Below, piece after piece: positions 7,727-16,790 of a DNA stretch of 64,000 nt. A model generated the notes under the pieces. It ran no database searches and had not been told where the DNA came from. It saw nothing but the letters and a program-made list of their open reading frames with translations. The stretch comes from Aliidongia sp035943795 (lineage in GTDB: Bacteria > Pseudomonadota > Alphaproteobacteria > ATCC43930 > CGMCC-115725), in NCBI RefSeq assembly GCF_035943795.1, contig NZ_DASZBY010000116.1:38241-102240 (forward strand), read 5' to 3'. Position 1 is the first letter of the stretch. The number at the start of each line of letters is the position of its first letter. The position numbers and the translations under genes were made by a program.

Positions 7727-8797
7727 ATGAAACTCCGTGTCGGCTACGAGCTGGTTTACGACTGCCCCTGCGCAACGCCGATGATCCTGATGCTCAATAC
7801 CCACTTCTCCCGCGTGGACGCGGTGCTGAGCCCCGATGTCCTGAAGACGGAGCCGCCGGTGCCGGTCGCCCAATACCGCGACGGTTTCGGCAACCTGTGC
7901 AGCCGGATCCTGGCGCCGCCTGGCCGCATTTCGCTGTCGACCGAAGCCTTGCTCGACGTGCCCGACCAGCCGGAGACCATGCCATCCGCCGGCTGGCAGC
8001 ACCCGGTGGAGGAACTGCCAGACGATACGCTCGTCTTCCTGCTGGGCAGCCGGTATTGCGAGACGGACCTGATGTCCCACCTTGCCTGGCAGATGTTCGG
8101 CCACCTGCAGGGCGGCCGCGAACGGGTTCAGGCGATCTGCGACTTCGTCCATCATCACATCGCCTTCAGCTATGCGAGCGCCCGGCCGACCCGCACCGCC
8201 TGGGAGGCGTACCAGGAACGTTCGGGCGTCTGCCGCGACTATGCCCATCTGGCGCTCACGCTGTGCCGCGCCCTCAATATCCCGGCGCGGTATTGCACCG
8301 GATACATCAGCGACGCAGGCCTGCCGCCGACCGACGCGCCCATGGATTTCTGCGCCTGGTTCGAGGCCTATCTCGGCGGGATGTGGCAGACGTTCGATCC
8401 GCGCAACAACGCGCCGCGCACCGGCCGGGTGCTGATGGCCCGCGGCCGGGATGCCGCCGACATCGCGATCAGCACCAATTTCGGCGCGACCACGCTCGTC
8501 AAGTTCCTGGTCGTCTGCGAGCCGGCGGTGCAGGGCGAGGCCCCGGCGATGGCGCTCTCGATCGACGAGGCCTACAGCAGTTCGAACGGGGATCGCTGGC
8601 AGGTCGTCCGCGATCCGTCGGCGGGACGGACCCTGGTCCGCCATATTCCGAACGCATCGTCGGGCGGGATCGCCCGGGAGTTCTCGGTCCAGGAATTCCT
8701 GAGCGTGAACGGCTCCGGTCCGGAATATGCCGCGGTGCGCCATCTGATCGAAACGGCGCCTGGCGCCGGCTTGCCGGGTCCGGGCGCGGCGCTCTGA
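7727..8797 (+). CDS. Transglutaminase-like (cysteine protease fold) protein
   Basis: 356 aa. An N-terminal beta-rich bacterial transglutaminase-associated domain (about 1-90) is followed by the transglutaminase-like core. The nucleophile block is RSGVCRDYAHLALTLCRALN, with Cys169. The acid residue lies in TFDPRNN (Asp224). In the usual family the middle triad residue is His in an HAW-type motif; here the block reads DFCAWFEAYLGG, placing Cys209 at that position. Activity as a protease or amidase is therefore uncertain, or uses a variant triad. There is no signal peptide. The gene stands alone between an intergenic region and a convergent ABC operon. Confidence 0.8.
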   Translation: MKLRVGYELVYDCPCATPMILMLNTHFSRVDAVLSPDVLKTEPPVPVAQYRDGFGNLCSRILAPPGRISLSTEALLDVPDQPETMPSAGWQHPVEELPDDTLVFLLGSRYCETDLMSHLAWQMFGHLQGGRERVQAICDFVHHHIAFSYASARPTRTAWEAYQERSGVCRDYAHLALTLCRALNIPARYCTGYISDAGLPPTDAPMDFCAWFEAYLGGMWQTFDPRNNAPRTGRVLMARGRDAADIAISTNFGATTLVKFLVVCEPAVQGEAPAMALSIDEAYSSSNGDRWQVVRDPSAGRTLVRHIPNASSGGIAREFSVQEFLSVNGSGPEYAAVRHLIETAPGAGLPGPGAAL

Positions 8798-8827
8798 GGC
8801 CCACACGCGCCTTCTATCGACCGTCCC

Positions 8828-9889
8828 TCAGATCACGTGCACGCGGGCAGCATCCCACTCGATGGTGCAGTCGTCGCCGCGCGCGACCGGGGGCATGTCG
8901 ATGCCCGGGACCCGGACGCGCAGGTCGCGCCCGGCCTTGCGGCCGACGACCAGATAGCTTTCGCCATAGTTGACCACTTCCTCGATCCGCATGGTGCTGC
9001 CGGTCGGGGAGGGCGCTGTGGCCGCCGGCCGGATGCGGATCGTTTCCGGTCGGATGAGGATGGAGACGTCCCGGCCGGCCGGCAGATCGCGTGCGCCGGT
9101 CGCGATGGTGCCCAGGCATTCCACGTCCACCACGCCGTCGCCCAGGGTCCGGCCGCGCAGCAGGTTGCTGTCGCCGACGAAGGATGCGACGAAGCTGGTT
9201 CGCGGCGTGAAATAAACCTCGGTCGGCGACCCGATCTGCTCGATGCGCCCCTGGCTGAACACGGCGATCCGGTCGGACATGGCCATGGCCTCGGTCTGGT
9301 CGTGGGTGACGTAGATCATCGTCACGCCCAGTTCGCGATGGATGCGCTTCAGCTCGATCTGCATCTGCTCGCGCAAGGTCTTGTCCAGCGCGCCCAGCGG
9401 CTCGTCGAGCAGCACCAGATCGGGTTCGAACACCAGCGCCCGCGCGAGCGCCACGCGCTGCTGCTGGCCGCCGGACAGTTCGGCCGGCTTGCGCGCCGCG
9501 AATTCCGACAGGCCGATCATCGCCAGCGCGGCCGCGACCTTGCGGTCCGCATCGGCCTTGGGCACGCGGCGCATGCGCAGCGGAAACCCGACGTTCTGCG
9601 CGGCGCTCATGTGCGGGAACAGGGCGTAGTTCTGGAACACCATGCCGATGTTCCGATCGTAAGGTTCGACCGCGTCGATGGTCCGGCCGGCGATGCCGAT
9701 CTCGCCCGCGGTCGGCCGCTCGAAGCCGGCGATCATCATCAGGGTCGTCGTCTTGCCCGAGCCGGAGGGGCCGAGGAACGACACGAACTCGCCCGGCTGC
9801 ACGTCGAGGTCGATGCCATCGACCACGTTCTGGCCGGCGACATAGCTTTTCGAGATCGACCGGAGGGTCAGCGAACGGGCGGCGTTCAT
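8828..9889 (-). CDS. ABC transporter ATP-binding protein, PotA/CysA type
   Basis: 353 aa with Walker A GPSGSGKTTT (about 38-47), signature LSGGQQQRVALARAL (about 137), Walker B DLVLLDEPLGALD and a C-terminal TOBE-type regulatory domain. It energises the adjacent importer. It is the last gene of the IclR operon, after two permeases and a binding protein. The Shine-Dalgarno sequence GGAG lies 9 nt before the ATG. The family usually takes up polyamines, but paralogues import many amines, betaines and carboxylates, so the substrate is left open. Confidence 0.92.
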   Translation of the reverse strand: MNAARSLTLRSISKSYVAGQNVVDGIDLDVQPGEFVSFLGPSGSGKTTTLMMIAGFERPTAGEIGIAGRTIDAVEPYDRNIGMVFQNYALFPHMSAAQNVGFPLRMRRVPKADADRKVAAALAMIGLSEFAARKPAELSGGQQQRVALARALVFEPDLVLLDEPLGALDKTLREQMQIELKRIHRELGVTMIYVTHDQTEAMAMSDRIAVFSQGRIEQIGSPTEVYFTPRTSFVASFVGDSNLLRGRTLGDGVVDVECLGTIATGARDLPAGRDVSILIRPETIRIRPAATAPSPTGSTMRIEEVVNYGESYLVVGRKAGRDLRVRVPGIDMPPVARGDDCTIEWDAARVHVI

Positions 9890-9908
9890 GGGCAGGCTCC
9901 AAATCGGA

Positions 9909-10697
9909 TCAAGCGGGGTGCCGCGGCCGTCTCGCCCGGACCAGCCGCGCGGCGAGCTGCATGCCGATGACGGCCAGGACGGCGGCGAGCAGCAGCGACG
10001 AGGCCGCGGAGATCGCCGGGTCGGCCTCCATCTGGAAGCTGTTGAACATCTGGCGCGGCAGGGTGGCGCTGTCGCGGCCGGAGATGAAGATCGCGATCAC
10101 CGCTTCGTCGAACGAATGGATGAACGCGAACAGGGCGGCGACCAGGAAGGCCGGGCGCAGCACCGGGAAGGTCACCAGGCGAAACGTGGTCAACGGCCGC
10201 GCGCCGAGGTTGGCCGCCGCGTTCTCCAGCCTTCGGTCGAAATTGACCAGCGCCGACGTCACGGTCAGCACCACGACCGGGATCGACAGGCAGGTATGGG
10301 CCAGGATGACGCCGGTCATGCTCTGGACCAGGCCCAGCAAGCCGAAATAGCTGTAATAGCCCAGCGCCATGACGATGTGCGGCACGATCAGCGGCATCAG
10401 TACGAGCAGCCGGAACAGGGCGCGGAAGCGGAACTGGTGGCGCACCAGCGCGAACGAGGCCGGCACGCCCAGCAGCATCGCCAGCACCATCGTGCCGCCG
10501 CCGATCAGGAAACTATTGACCACCGGCCCGGTCCAGTTGGGATCGGAGAAGAAGTGCCGGTAATAGCCCAGCCAGAATCCCGGCGGCGGAAACTGCAGGG
10601 ACGGCGCGGTGCTGAACGACATCGGCACGACGATGAACATCGGGCCGGCGAGCAGGATCGCGATCAGCAGCGACAGGGTCACCGTGGAGCGCGCCAT
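9909..10697 (-). CDS. ABC transporter permease, PotC type
   Basis: 262 aa with about six membrane segments (first at ILLAGPMFIVVPMSF) and the inner-membrane component signature region ENAAANLGARPLTTFRLVTFPVLRP. The start chosen is the ATG one base after the preceding permease stop (TGACATG), with a strong GGAGGTGAC ribosome-binding site. A longer reading frame begins 13 codons upstream but overlaps the neighbour without such a site. It pairs with the PotB-type permease upstream. Confidence 0.92.
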   Translation of the reverse strand: MARSTVTLSLLIAILLAGPMFIVVPMSFSTAPSLQFPPPGFWLGYYRHFFSDPNWTGPVVNSFLIGGGTMVLAMLLGVPASFALVRHQFRFRALFRLLVLMPLIVPHIVMALGYYSYFGLLGLVQSMTGVILAHTCLSIPVVVLTVTSALVNFDRRLENAAANLGARPLTTFRLVTFPVLRPAFLVAALFAFIHSFDEAVIAIFISGRDSATLPRQMFNSFQMEADPAISAASSLLLAAVLAVIGMQLAARLVRARRPRHPA

Positions 10698-10698
10698 G

Positions 10699-11580
10699 TC
10701 ACCTCCACATCTTCTCGATGCCGAACAGCCGGTCATAGAGCACGAACAGGGCGACCGCGGCGGCGAGCAGGATCATCGAGGTCGCGGACGCGGCGCCGAA
10801 ATCCAGCAACTCCTCGATCTCCTGGCCGATGCGGCCGGCGATCATCTTGTCCTGCGGGCTGCCGATCAGGGTCGGCGTCACGTAGAATCCCAGGCACGTG
10901 ATGAATACGAGGGTGGCACCATTCAGGACGCCCGGCAGGCTCTGCGGCAGATAGACCGTCAGGAAGGCGCGCAGCGGCCGCGCGCCCAGGCTGAGGGCGG
11001 CGCGCATGTGCACCTCGTCGATCCGCTTCATGACGGCGTAGAGCGCCAGCACCATGAAGGGCACCAGCATATGGGCCATGGCGAAGGTCGCGGCGAAGGT
11101 CGTGAACAGCAGGCGTGGCGGCGGGCTGACGCCCAGCGCCACCAGCAACCCCACGACCGGCCCGCGCGCGCCCAGGATGACCATCCAGGCATAGGTGCGG
11201 ACCAGGAAGCTGGTCCAGAAACTGAGGGCGACGATGCTCAGCAGGAACGCGCTGACCGCCCCGCCGCGGCGGGCCGCGACATAGGCGACCGGATAGGCCA
11301 GCACCAGGCTCGCGATCGTGACGATGAAGGCGGTGCGGAACGTCCGGCCAAGCACGGCCAGATCATAGTGGGAGGCGAAGAACGCGGTGTAGTTGGCGAC
11401 GCCGAAGGTCGGTTCGCTGACGCTCATCCAGACGACGAGCGCCAGCGGCACCAGGAAGAACGCCGTCAGGAACAGGGACGCCGGCAGGTAAAGCAGGAAG
11501 GGGCCGCGCATCAGGGCCGACAGGCGTCGCCGCCCGGCCCGGGGTGCGGCCTCGATCTGCAATGCCGGCGCTTGGCTCAT
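10699..11580 (-). CDS. ABC transporter permease, PotB type
   Basis: 293 aa with about six membrane segments, a long N-terminal cytoplasmic lead (QAPALQIEAAPRAGRRR) and the coupling loop region LSLGARPLRAFLTVYLPQSLPG. The start is placed at the ATG that overlaps the binding-protein stop (ATGA). A start four codons earlier is possible. It forms the transmembrane pore with the PotC-type protein. Confidence 0.9.
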   Translation of the reverse strand: MSQAPALQIEAAPRAGRRRLSALMRGPFLLYLPASLFLTAFFLVPLALVVWMSVSEPTFGVANYTAFFASHYDLAVLGRTFRTAFIVTIASLVLAYPVAYVAARRGGAVSAFLLSIVALSFWTSFLVRTYAWMVILGARGPVVGLLVALGVSPPPRLLFTTFAATFAMAHMLVPFMVLALYAVMKRIDEVHMRAALSLGARPLRAFLTVYLPQSLPGVLNGATLVFITCLGFYVTPTLIGSPQDKMIAGRIGQEIEELLDFGAASATSMILLAAAVALFVLYDRLFGIEKMWR

Positions 11581-12638
11581 GTGGACAGCCATTGCTCGAA
11601 GCGCTTCGCCATATCGTCGAGCTGCGGCAGCAGCTTCTCGGCATCGAGTACGACGGATTTCGCCAGGTTCTCCGGCGAGGTCGGCATCCGGGCGACCACC
11701 TCAGGCGGCAGGAACTTGAACGAGGCCGGGTTCATCGGCCCGTAATTGTTCTTGGCTGCGAACGTGGCCAGGCGCTCCGGCGCTACCGCGAACTCGATGA
11801 AGCGCCAGGCGCTCTCGGCCCGGGGCGTGCCGCGCGCCACCACCCAGGTCGCGACGTCGATGACCGCCTGGTTGAACACCAGCTCGACCGGCAGGTTCTG
11901 GTCGACCATGGCCTGGGCGCTGGTGTTCCACATGCCGATCATCTCGACCTCGCCGTCGCGCAGCAGCTGTTGCGACTGCGGGCTCTGGCTCCACCAGACC
12001 CGGACGTCCTTCTTGATCCGGTCGAGCGACTTGAAGGCCCGGTCGAGGTCGTAGGGGAACAGCTTGTCGGCCGGCACGCCGTCGGCCATCAGCGCGAAGG
12101 CCAGCACGCGCGCAGGATAGTTCTGCAGGCAGCGTGCGCCCGGGAACTTTGCCGTGTCCCAGAAATCGGCCCAGCTCTTCGGCCCGCCGTTCGGGAAATG
12201 GTCCTTGCGATAGGCGATAATGTTGGCGAAGGCGTGGGAATTGATGCCGTTCAGCGTGACCGCACCCGGCCAGAGCGAGGCCGCCGGGACCTTGGTCTCG
12301 TCATAGGCGTCGATCAGGTTCGCCTTGTTGGCGCGTCCCAGTTCGGCCACGCCCAGGGTCGTGACGTCGAATTCATAGACGCCGGACCGGGTCTGGGCCG
12401 CCAGCTTGGCGAAGGAGACCGGTGAGATGGTCCGGATCTCGATGCCGGTCTCGGCGGTGAACGGGTCGAACAGGATGGCGCGCGCCGCCGCTTCCCAAGG
12501 ACCGCCCCAGGTATTGATGTAAAGCGTTTCGGCGGCCCGGGCACGGCCGATGAACGGCATCGAGACCGCCCCGGCGGCGAGCGCGGTCAGCAGATGGCGC
12601 CGGGTGATCGGGGTGGTCGTCGGGCGGATGTCGGCCAT
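11577..12638 (-). CDS. ABC transporter substrate-binding protein, PotD type, Tat signal
   Basis: 353 aa. The N-terminus ITRRHLLTALAAGAVSMPFI is a twin-arginine-type export signal ending at a GRARAAE cleavage region. The mature part starts TLYINTWGGPWEAAARA and is typical of PotD/AfuA-type binding proteins that capture a solute in the periplasm. The start was chosen at MADIRP because GGGAGGG lies just upstream; the frame extends 27 codons further without support. It lies in the operon between the dipeptidase homologue and the two permeases, so its ligand is probably what those enzymes process. Confidence 0.9.
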   Translation of the reverse strand: MADIRPTTTPITRRHLLTALAAGAVSMPFIGRARAAETLYINTWGGPWEAAARAILFDPFTAETGIEIRTISPVSFAKLAAQTRSGVYEFDVTTLGVAELGRANKANLIDAYDETKVPAASLWPGAVTLNGINSHAFANIIAYRKDHFPNGGPKSWADFWDTAKFPGARCLQNYPARVLAFALMADGVPADKLFPYDLDRAFKSLDRIKKDVRVWWSQSPQSQQLLRDGEVEMIGMWNTSAQAMVDQNLPVELVFNQAVIDVATWVVARGTPRAESAWRFIEFAVAPERLATFAAKNNYGPMNPASFKFLPPEVVARMPTSPENLAKSVVLDAEKLLPQLDDMAKRFEQWLST

Positions 12639-12651
12639 GATGTGCCCTCCC

Positions 12652-13617
12652 TCAGCCCATGACCGCGCGATAGAGCCGCAGCCAGTTGCCGGACGTGATC
12701 TGCTCGACCTCGTCGGCATTGAAGCCGACCTTGGCCAGCGCCGGGCCGACCAGGGCGAGGCCGCTGATCTTCTTCAGCCACGCGGGCTTCTCGCTGGGGC
12801 CGGGCTTCGCGGCCGATCCGGCGCCGTACTGGATCGAGCGGGTCCAGCGTCCCGAGCGCATCCAATCCAGATATTCCTGGCTGGAATGATGGCTGAAATC
12901 GGTGCCGAGGCCGACATGGTCGATGCCGGCGATCTCGACCGTCTGGGCCACCATCTGCGCCCAGGCATCGACGCTGTCGCACGCCGGCTCCGGCGTGATG
13001 TTGCGATAGGCGGCACAGCCGATCACACCGCCCTTCTCGGCCAATGCCTTGATGATGGCATCGCTCTTGTTGCGCTTGTGCGGAAACACGGAGGCCGGGT
13101 TGGCATGGGTGATCGCGACCGGCTTTAGCGACCATTCGATCGCGTCCAGCGTGGTCTTGTCGCCGACATGGGACAGGTCGACCAGCATGCCGCACTGGTT
13201 CATCTCGCGCACGACCTCGCGGCCGAACCGGGCGAGGCCGGGATCGACCGCCTCGTAGCAACTCGAGCCCAGTTCGTTCTGGTTGTTGTAGGTCAGCTGC
13301 AGCACGCGCACGCCCAGGTCGGCGAACAGCCCGACATAGCGGACGCGGCCGTCCAGCAGGTTGGTGTTCTGGTAGCCCAGCAACAGCGCCACCTTGCCGG
13401 CGCGCTCGGCCGCCAGGATGTCGTCGGCGGTGCGCACGATGGTGACGATGTCCTCGTTCGCCCGGACCATGTCACGCCACTTGGCGACGGCATCGAAGGA
13501 TTCGATGGCACCTTCCCAAAAGCCCAAGGTCGGCGTCACGCAGGTGAAGCCGCCGGCCTTCAGGTCCTCGAACACGCCTCGGTCGAAAAAGCCACATTGC
13601 AAGCCGTCGATCAGCAT
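12652..13617 (-). CDS. Peptidase M19 (renal dipeptidase) family protein with reduced metal site
   Basis: 321 aa. It keeps the M19 barrel motifs VDLSHVG (His150), ITHANPASV (His171) and VGLGTDFS (Asp240). Two expected features are altered. The N-terminal H-x-D metal ligand pair reads DGLQCG. The bridging Glu of the family, expected in LLG-x-E-G, reads LLGYQNT. Canonical M19 enzymes are binuclear zinc dipeptidases, so this one probably binds one metal or acts on another substrate. There is no signal peptide, so it is probably cytosolic and acts after uptake by the adjacent ABC importer. Confidence 0.85.
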   Translation of the reverse strand: MLIDGLQCGFFDRGVFEDLKAGGFTCVTPTLGFWEGAIESFDAVAKWRDMVRANEDIVTIVRTADDILAAERAGKVALLLGYQNTNLLDGRVRYVGLFADLGVRVLQLTYNNQNELGSSCYEAVDPGLARFGREVVREMNQCGMLVDLSHVGDKTTLDAIEWSLKPVAITHANPASVFPHKRNKSDAIIKALAEKGGVIGCAAYRNITPEPACDSVDAWAQMVAQTVEIAGIDHVGLGTDFSHHSSQEYLDWMRSGRWTRSIQYGAGSAAKPGPSEKPAWLKKISGLALVGPALAKVGFNADEVEQITSGNWLRLYRAVMG

Positions 13618-13629
13618 CGTGAGGTTCCT

Positions 13630-14337
13630 TTACGAGACGGAGGAAACAGGGGCGCGGCGCAGCCGGGTCGGATCCGCGGCGAGCATGGAGAGGTCGGTCT
13701 CGTCCTCGTCGGGCCGGCCGACGATGCGGCCATCGGCTTCGACGCGGACCGTGCCGGCATGGCGCCGGCTTTCGAAGGAATCGGGTGCGAGTGCGGCGTG
13801 GGAGGCCTCGTAGAGCGGCCACCAGGTGGCGGCCGACACGGGGACCCCGTCGAACCGCAGCTTGTCGAGCAGGCTGAGGCGCGCGACCGGGCGCGGGGAG
13901 ATCCGGATCAGCACGCCGTCCCCGTCCGGGGCGGCGGTCGCCTCCAGGCCATAGCGCTCGGCCAGGCCTGCGACGATGCGCAGTTCCTCGGGCGCCACCA
14001 GATGGAGCGCCTTCACGTCGGCCTGTCCCGTCCGGCGCGACTGGTCGACCGCCAGGTCGAGCAGGCCGTCGGCGACGAGCCAGGCGTGCTGGTTCCCGCA
14101 ATCGACGGTCATCATCGGCTGTTCCGCCACGATCCGCAGCGGCGCCGGCTTGTTGGCACCCAACCGCTCCAGTTGGGCGGCGATGCCGGCGAACCCGTCG
14201 CCGGGCAGGATGGCGGAATAGAGTGCGCAATCGCGGACCGACGGCAGCAGGCCCGGCGGCGCCCCGGCCGCCTGGACCAGCCGTTCCAGGATGAGGCGGG
14301 TCTCCCGCAGCGACAGGATCAGCAGGTCGGTGGTCAT
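13630..14337 (-). CDS. Uncharacterised 235-aa protein (DUF3726-like)
   Basis: A soluble protein opening LLILSLRETRLILERLVQAAG. It has a central region with MMTVDCGNQHAWLVADGLL and a C-terminal acidic stretch (GRPDEDETDLSML). The N-terminal pattern recalls DUF3726 proteins, but I cannot confirm this. Its ATG overlaps the stop of the 578-aa gene (ATGA), so the two are translationally coupled and probably act together. No catalytic motif or membrane segment is recognised. Confidence 0.6.
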   Translation of the reverse strand: MTTDLLILSLRETRLILERLVQAAGAPPGLLPSVRDCALYSAILPGDGFAGIAAQLERLGANKPAPLRIVAEQPMMTVDCGNQHAWLVADGLLDLAVDQSRRTGQADVKALHLVAPEELRIVAGLAERYGLEATAAPDGDGVLIRISPRPVARLSLLDKLRFDGVPVSAATWWPLYEASHAALAPDSFESRRHAGTVRVEADGRIVGRPDEDETDLSMLAADPTRLRRAPVSSVS

Positions 14338-16070
14338 GACGTCGGCTCCGGCGGGTAGAACCAGTGCGGGTCGACGGTGCCGGCGGCGAAATCGTCGGGG
14401 GTGGGCGCGCCGTGGTACAGCACGCCGCGCAAGTTGCGGTTCAGGTAGTCGCGGGCCTTGTCGATGCCGTGAATGCCGACGTTGAGCAGCCGGGTGATCT
14501 GCGCCGGCATGAAATCCTCGCTCATGATGTCGGCATGGGGCGAGTGGAACGGCAGGCCGGCCAGCGCCTGCACCCGCGTGACGATCAGGCGGTGCAGCGG
14601 ATGGGCGACCAGGAAGCGGGCGACGCTGGTGATGGCCGGTGTCGCGGCCAGGTCGCGGTCGAGCGCCACCACCAGGCGCGGCAGGTCGAGGCCGAGATTG
14701 TGCGCCTCGCCGATCTCCTCGCGCGGCCCGCGCCGGGGCTCCTCGGCGGTACGCGACTTGTACCAGACGTAACGCTGGGCGCGTTCGGAGGTGAGGTCGA
14801 GATCGAACGCCCAGCGATAGTCGGCCCGCAGCAGGTCGCGCAGGCGGCCGACTGTCATCTCCGGTCGGCCGACCAGTTCCTCGTCGATGACCAGTCCGTC
14901 CGCGAGCCCGTCGGCGATCTCCGGCACCAGCTCGATCATCAGCGACAGCAGGGTCTCGAACGCCTCCGGATGGACGCGGCCGTCGAGCGACTGGGTGAAT
15001 TCGACGAGCGGCGTCCGGTCCGCGCAGCCGGCCTGCACCCGCTGGATCAGCGATGCCAGTTCCCGGCGGATCTGCGCCAGGTCGTCGGCGACGATGCTGC
15101 TGGGCGCGAAGGATTCATATTCGGCGCGGTCCTGCCGGCGGGCGAGGACCGCCTTGTCCAGCAGGGTCGCCAGCAGGTGCAGCGGAGCCGCGTCGGGATC
15201 GACCGGCACGAGCTTGCCATGGGCCACCGCCTCTTCCCGGATGGTCAGCCAGCGGTCGATCAGGCGCGGATGGTTGTTGACGAAGAACATCAGCCCCAGG
15301 GCCGACCCGTTGCCGACACCCAGGAACCGGCCGAGCTCGCCCGCCATCTCGACCGTCTGCGGCCCACCCTTCAGCCGCGCCAGGTGCTGGACCAGGTCGC
15401 CGGCGAACACGCGCATCATGTAGGCCGTCAGCATCTGCGCCTGCAGCGAGGCGCGCAGCGGGTGGTCGGCCTCGTAGGCCAGGAAGCTCTTGGTGCCGAA
15501 CGTGCCGTTGCCGTCGATGCCGGTGTTGCGCATCAGGTAGCAGGTGCGGCCCAGCTCCTCGACCGGCGGCTGGCGGCCTGCCGCCAGATGGTCGGTCGCG
15601 AGGTCGAACAGCCGGCCCGACCGGTTGGAACGGGACCAGGTCAGGGTTTGCGTCGTGGCGCGGCCCTCGTACAGCTTCGGCAATTCAGCCCGCAGCTGCT
15701 CGACCTCGGTCGGAGACATCGGACCTTCGACGAGCGCGCCCATCATGTCCCAGGCCCGGCCGATGATCCGGCCGGTGCGCTCGCGCGACGACGGCTCGAA
15801 GGAGAACACCGGAAAGGTGAAGCGCCAGCCGCCGGCGTCGATCGCATAGCGCGCCGTGCCGCGGCCGCGCTCGTCGATCGTGAATTCCTCGCACCGGATC
15901 TGCCAACGTTGCCGCGCGGCGCGGGCGATCAGCGAGCGCGACGCACTGACCCGGGACGGCTGGATCGCCGCCAGCTTTTCCGGGCGCATCAGGTCGGACG
16001 AAGACCGCATCAGGGCCTGCGGCCGGATGCGGCCGGTCTCGCCGAGGTCGAGGGTCGAAAGGCCCATCAT
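14334..16070 (-). CDS. Uncharacterised 578-aa protein of the IclR/dipeptidase operon
   Basis: I do not recognise the family. The protein is soluble and mixed alpha/beta to alpha-rich. Notable patches are CYLMRNTGIDGNGTFGTKSF (about 195-215), EEPRRGPREEIGEAHNLGLD and PAQITRLLNVGIHGIDKARD near the C-terminus, which ends DPHWFYPPEPTS. The reading frame extends upstream over the IclR gene, but the sensible start is the ATG ATG pair directly after the IclR stop (TGACATGATG). Its coupling to IclR upstream and the 235-aa gene downstream makes it a core enzyme or structural subunit of this pathway. Confidence 0.7.
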   Translation of the reverse strand: MMGLSTLDLGETGRIRPQALMRSSSDLMRPEKLAAIQPSRVSASRSLIARAARQRWQIRCEEFTIDERGRGTARYAIDAGGWRFTFPVFSFEPSSRERTGRIIGRAWDMMGALVEGPMSPTEVEQLRAELPKLYEGRATTQTLTWSRSNRSGRLFDLATDHLAAGRQPPVEELGRTCYLMRNTGIDGNGTFGTKSFLAYEADHPLRASLQAQMLTAYMMRVFAGDLVQHLARLKGGPQTVEMAGELGRFLGVGNGSALGLMFFVNNHPRLIDRWLTIREEAVAHGKLVPVDPDAAPLHLLATLLDKAVLARRQDRAEYESFAPSSIVADDLAQIRRELASLIQRVQAGCADRTPLVEFTQSLDGRVHPEAFETLLSLMIELVPEIADGLADGLVIDEELVGRPEMTVGRLRDLLRADYRWAFDLDLTSERAQRYVWYKSRTAEEPRRGPREEIGEAHNLGLDLPRLVVALDRDLAATPAITSVARFLVAHPLHRLIVTRVQALAGLPFHSPHADIMSEDFMPAQITRLLNVGIHGIDKARDYLNRNLRGVLYHGAPTPDDFAAGTVDPHWFYPPEPTS

Positions 16071-16071
16071 G

Positions 16072-16788
16072 TCAGACGTTTCCAAACTGGGCGCTGAAGC
16101 GGCGTGCCGCGGCGACCGCGATCGGGCCGCAGCGCGCATGATCGAAGCGCGTGGTCGGGCCGGAGATCGCGACCACGGCGATGCATTGGGTCGCCGCGTC
16201 GAACACCGGGGCGGCGACCGCCGCGACGAATTGGGGATCGACCGGGGCGAAGATCGCATAGCCGCGGGCCCGGACTTCGGCGAGGGCGTCGTCGTCGGGC
16301 AATTCGATGCCCTGCTCGCGCAGCCGGTCGCGCATCTCGGTCGACCCGAACGCGACGAGCACCGCGCCGGACGCGCTGCCGCCCAGGGCCATCCGGGCGC
16401 CGACGCGCAGGTCGGCCCGCAGGACCTGGCGGGATTCGACCCGGTTGATGATCACGGCGTGATAGCCGTCCAGCACCGAAATCGTCGCCGTCTCGTCGCT
16501 CTCTTCCACGACCGCCTGCAGCAGTTCGGTGGTCCGTTCCCCCAGGTTCGCCTGTTCGAGTGCCCGCACCGCATAGAATTGGAAGCGCAGGGCCAGACGA
16601 TAGGCGCCGTCCGCCGTCTGCTCCAGCAGGCCCGCTTCCATCAGCGTGCGCAGCCGCTGATAGACCGCGGCGCGCTGGTCGCCGATCACCTTCACGACCT
16701 CCATCAGCCGCATCGGCTTGGGCGACGCGGCGATGACGTCGCAGACTGCGAGCGTTTTCAAGGTGGAGGAAAGGGAGCGAACGGCCAT
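16072..16788 (-). CDS. IclR-family transcriptional regulator
   Basis: 238 aa. The N-terminal winged helix (LKTLAVCDVIAASPKPMRLMEVV and AAVYQRLRTLMEAGLLEQTADGAYRL) is followed by an IclR effector domain with AVIINRVESRQVLRADLRVG and GGSASGAVLVAFG. The start is set at MAVRSL. A start seven codons earlier would place the palindromic operator inside the gene. It heads the 8.8-16.8 kb operon and probably controls it autogenously in response to the imported compound. Confidence 0.88.
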   Translation of the reverse strand: MAVRSLSSTLKTLAVCDVIAASPKPMRLMEVVKVIGDQRAAVYQRLRTLMEAGLLEQTADGAYRLALRFQFYAVRALEQANLGERTTELLQAVVEESDETATISVLDGYHAVIINRVESRQVLRADLRVGARMALGGSASGAVLVAFGSTEMRDRLREQGIELPDDDALAEVRARGYAIFAPVDPQFVAAVAAPVFDAATQCIAVVAISGPTTRFDHARCGPIAVAAARRFSAQFGNV

Positions 16789-16790
16789 TA

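Noticed and set aside
14364..16097. 577-codon plus-strand frame opposite the 578-aa gene
   Set aside because: Its composition is shadow-like (rich in R, Q, H, A), with no start context. The minus frame is coupled to genes on both sides and has protein-like composition.
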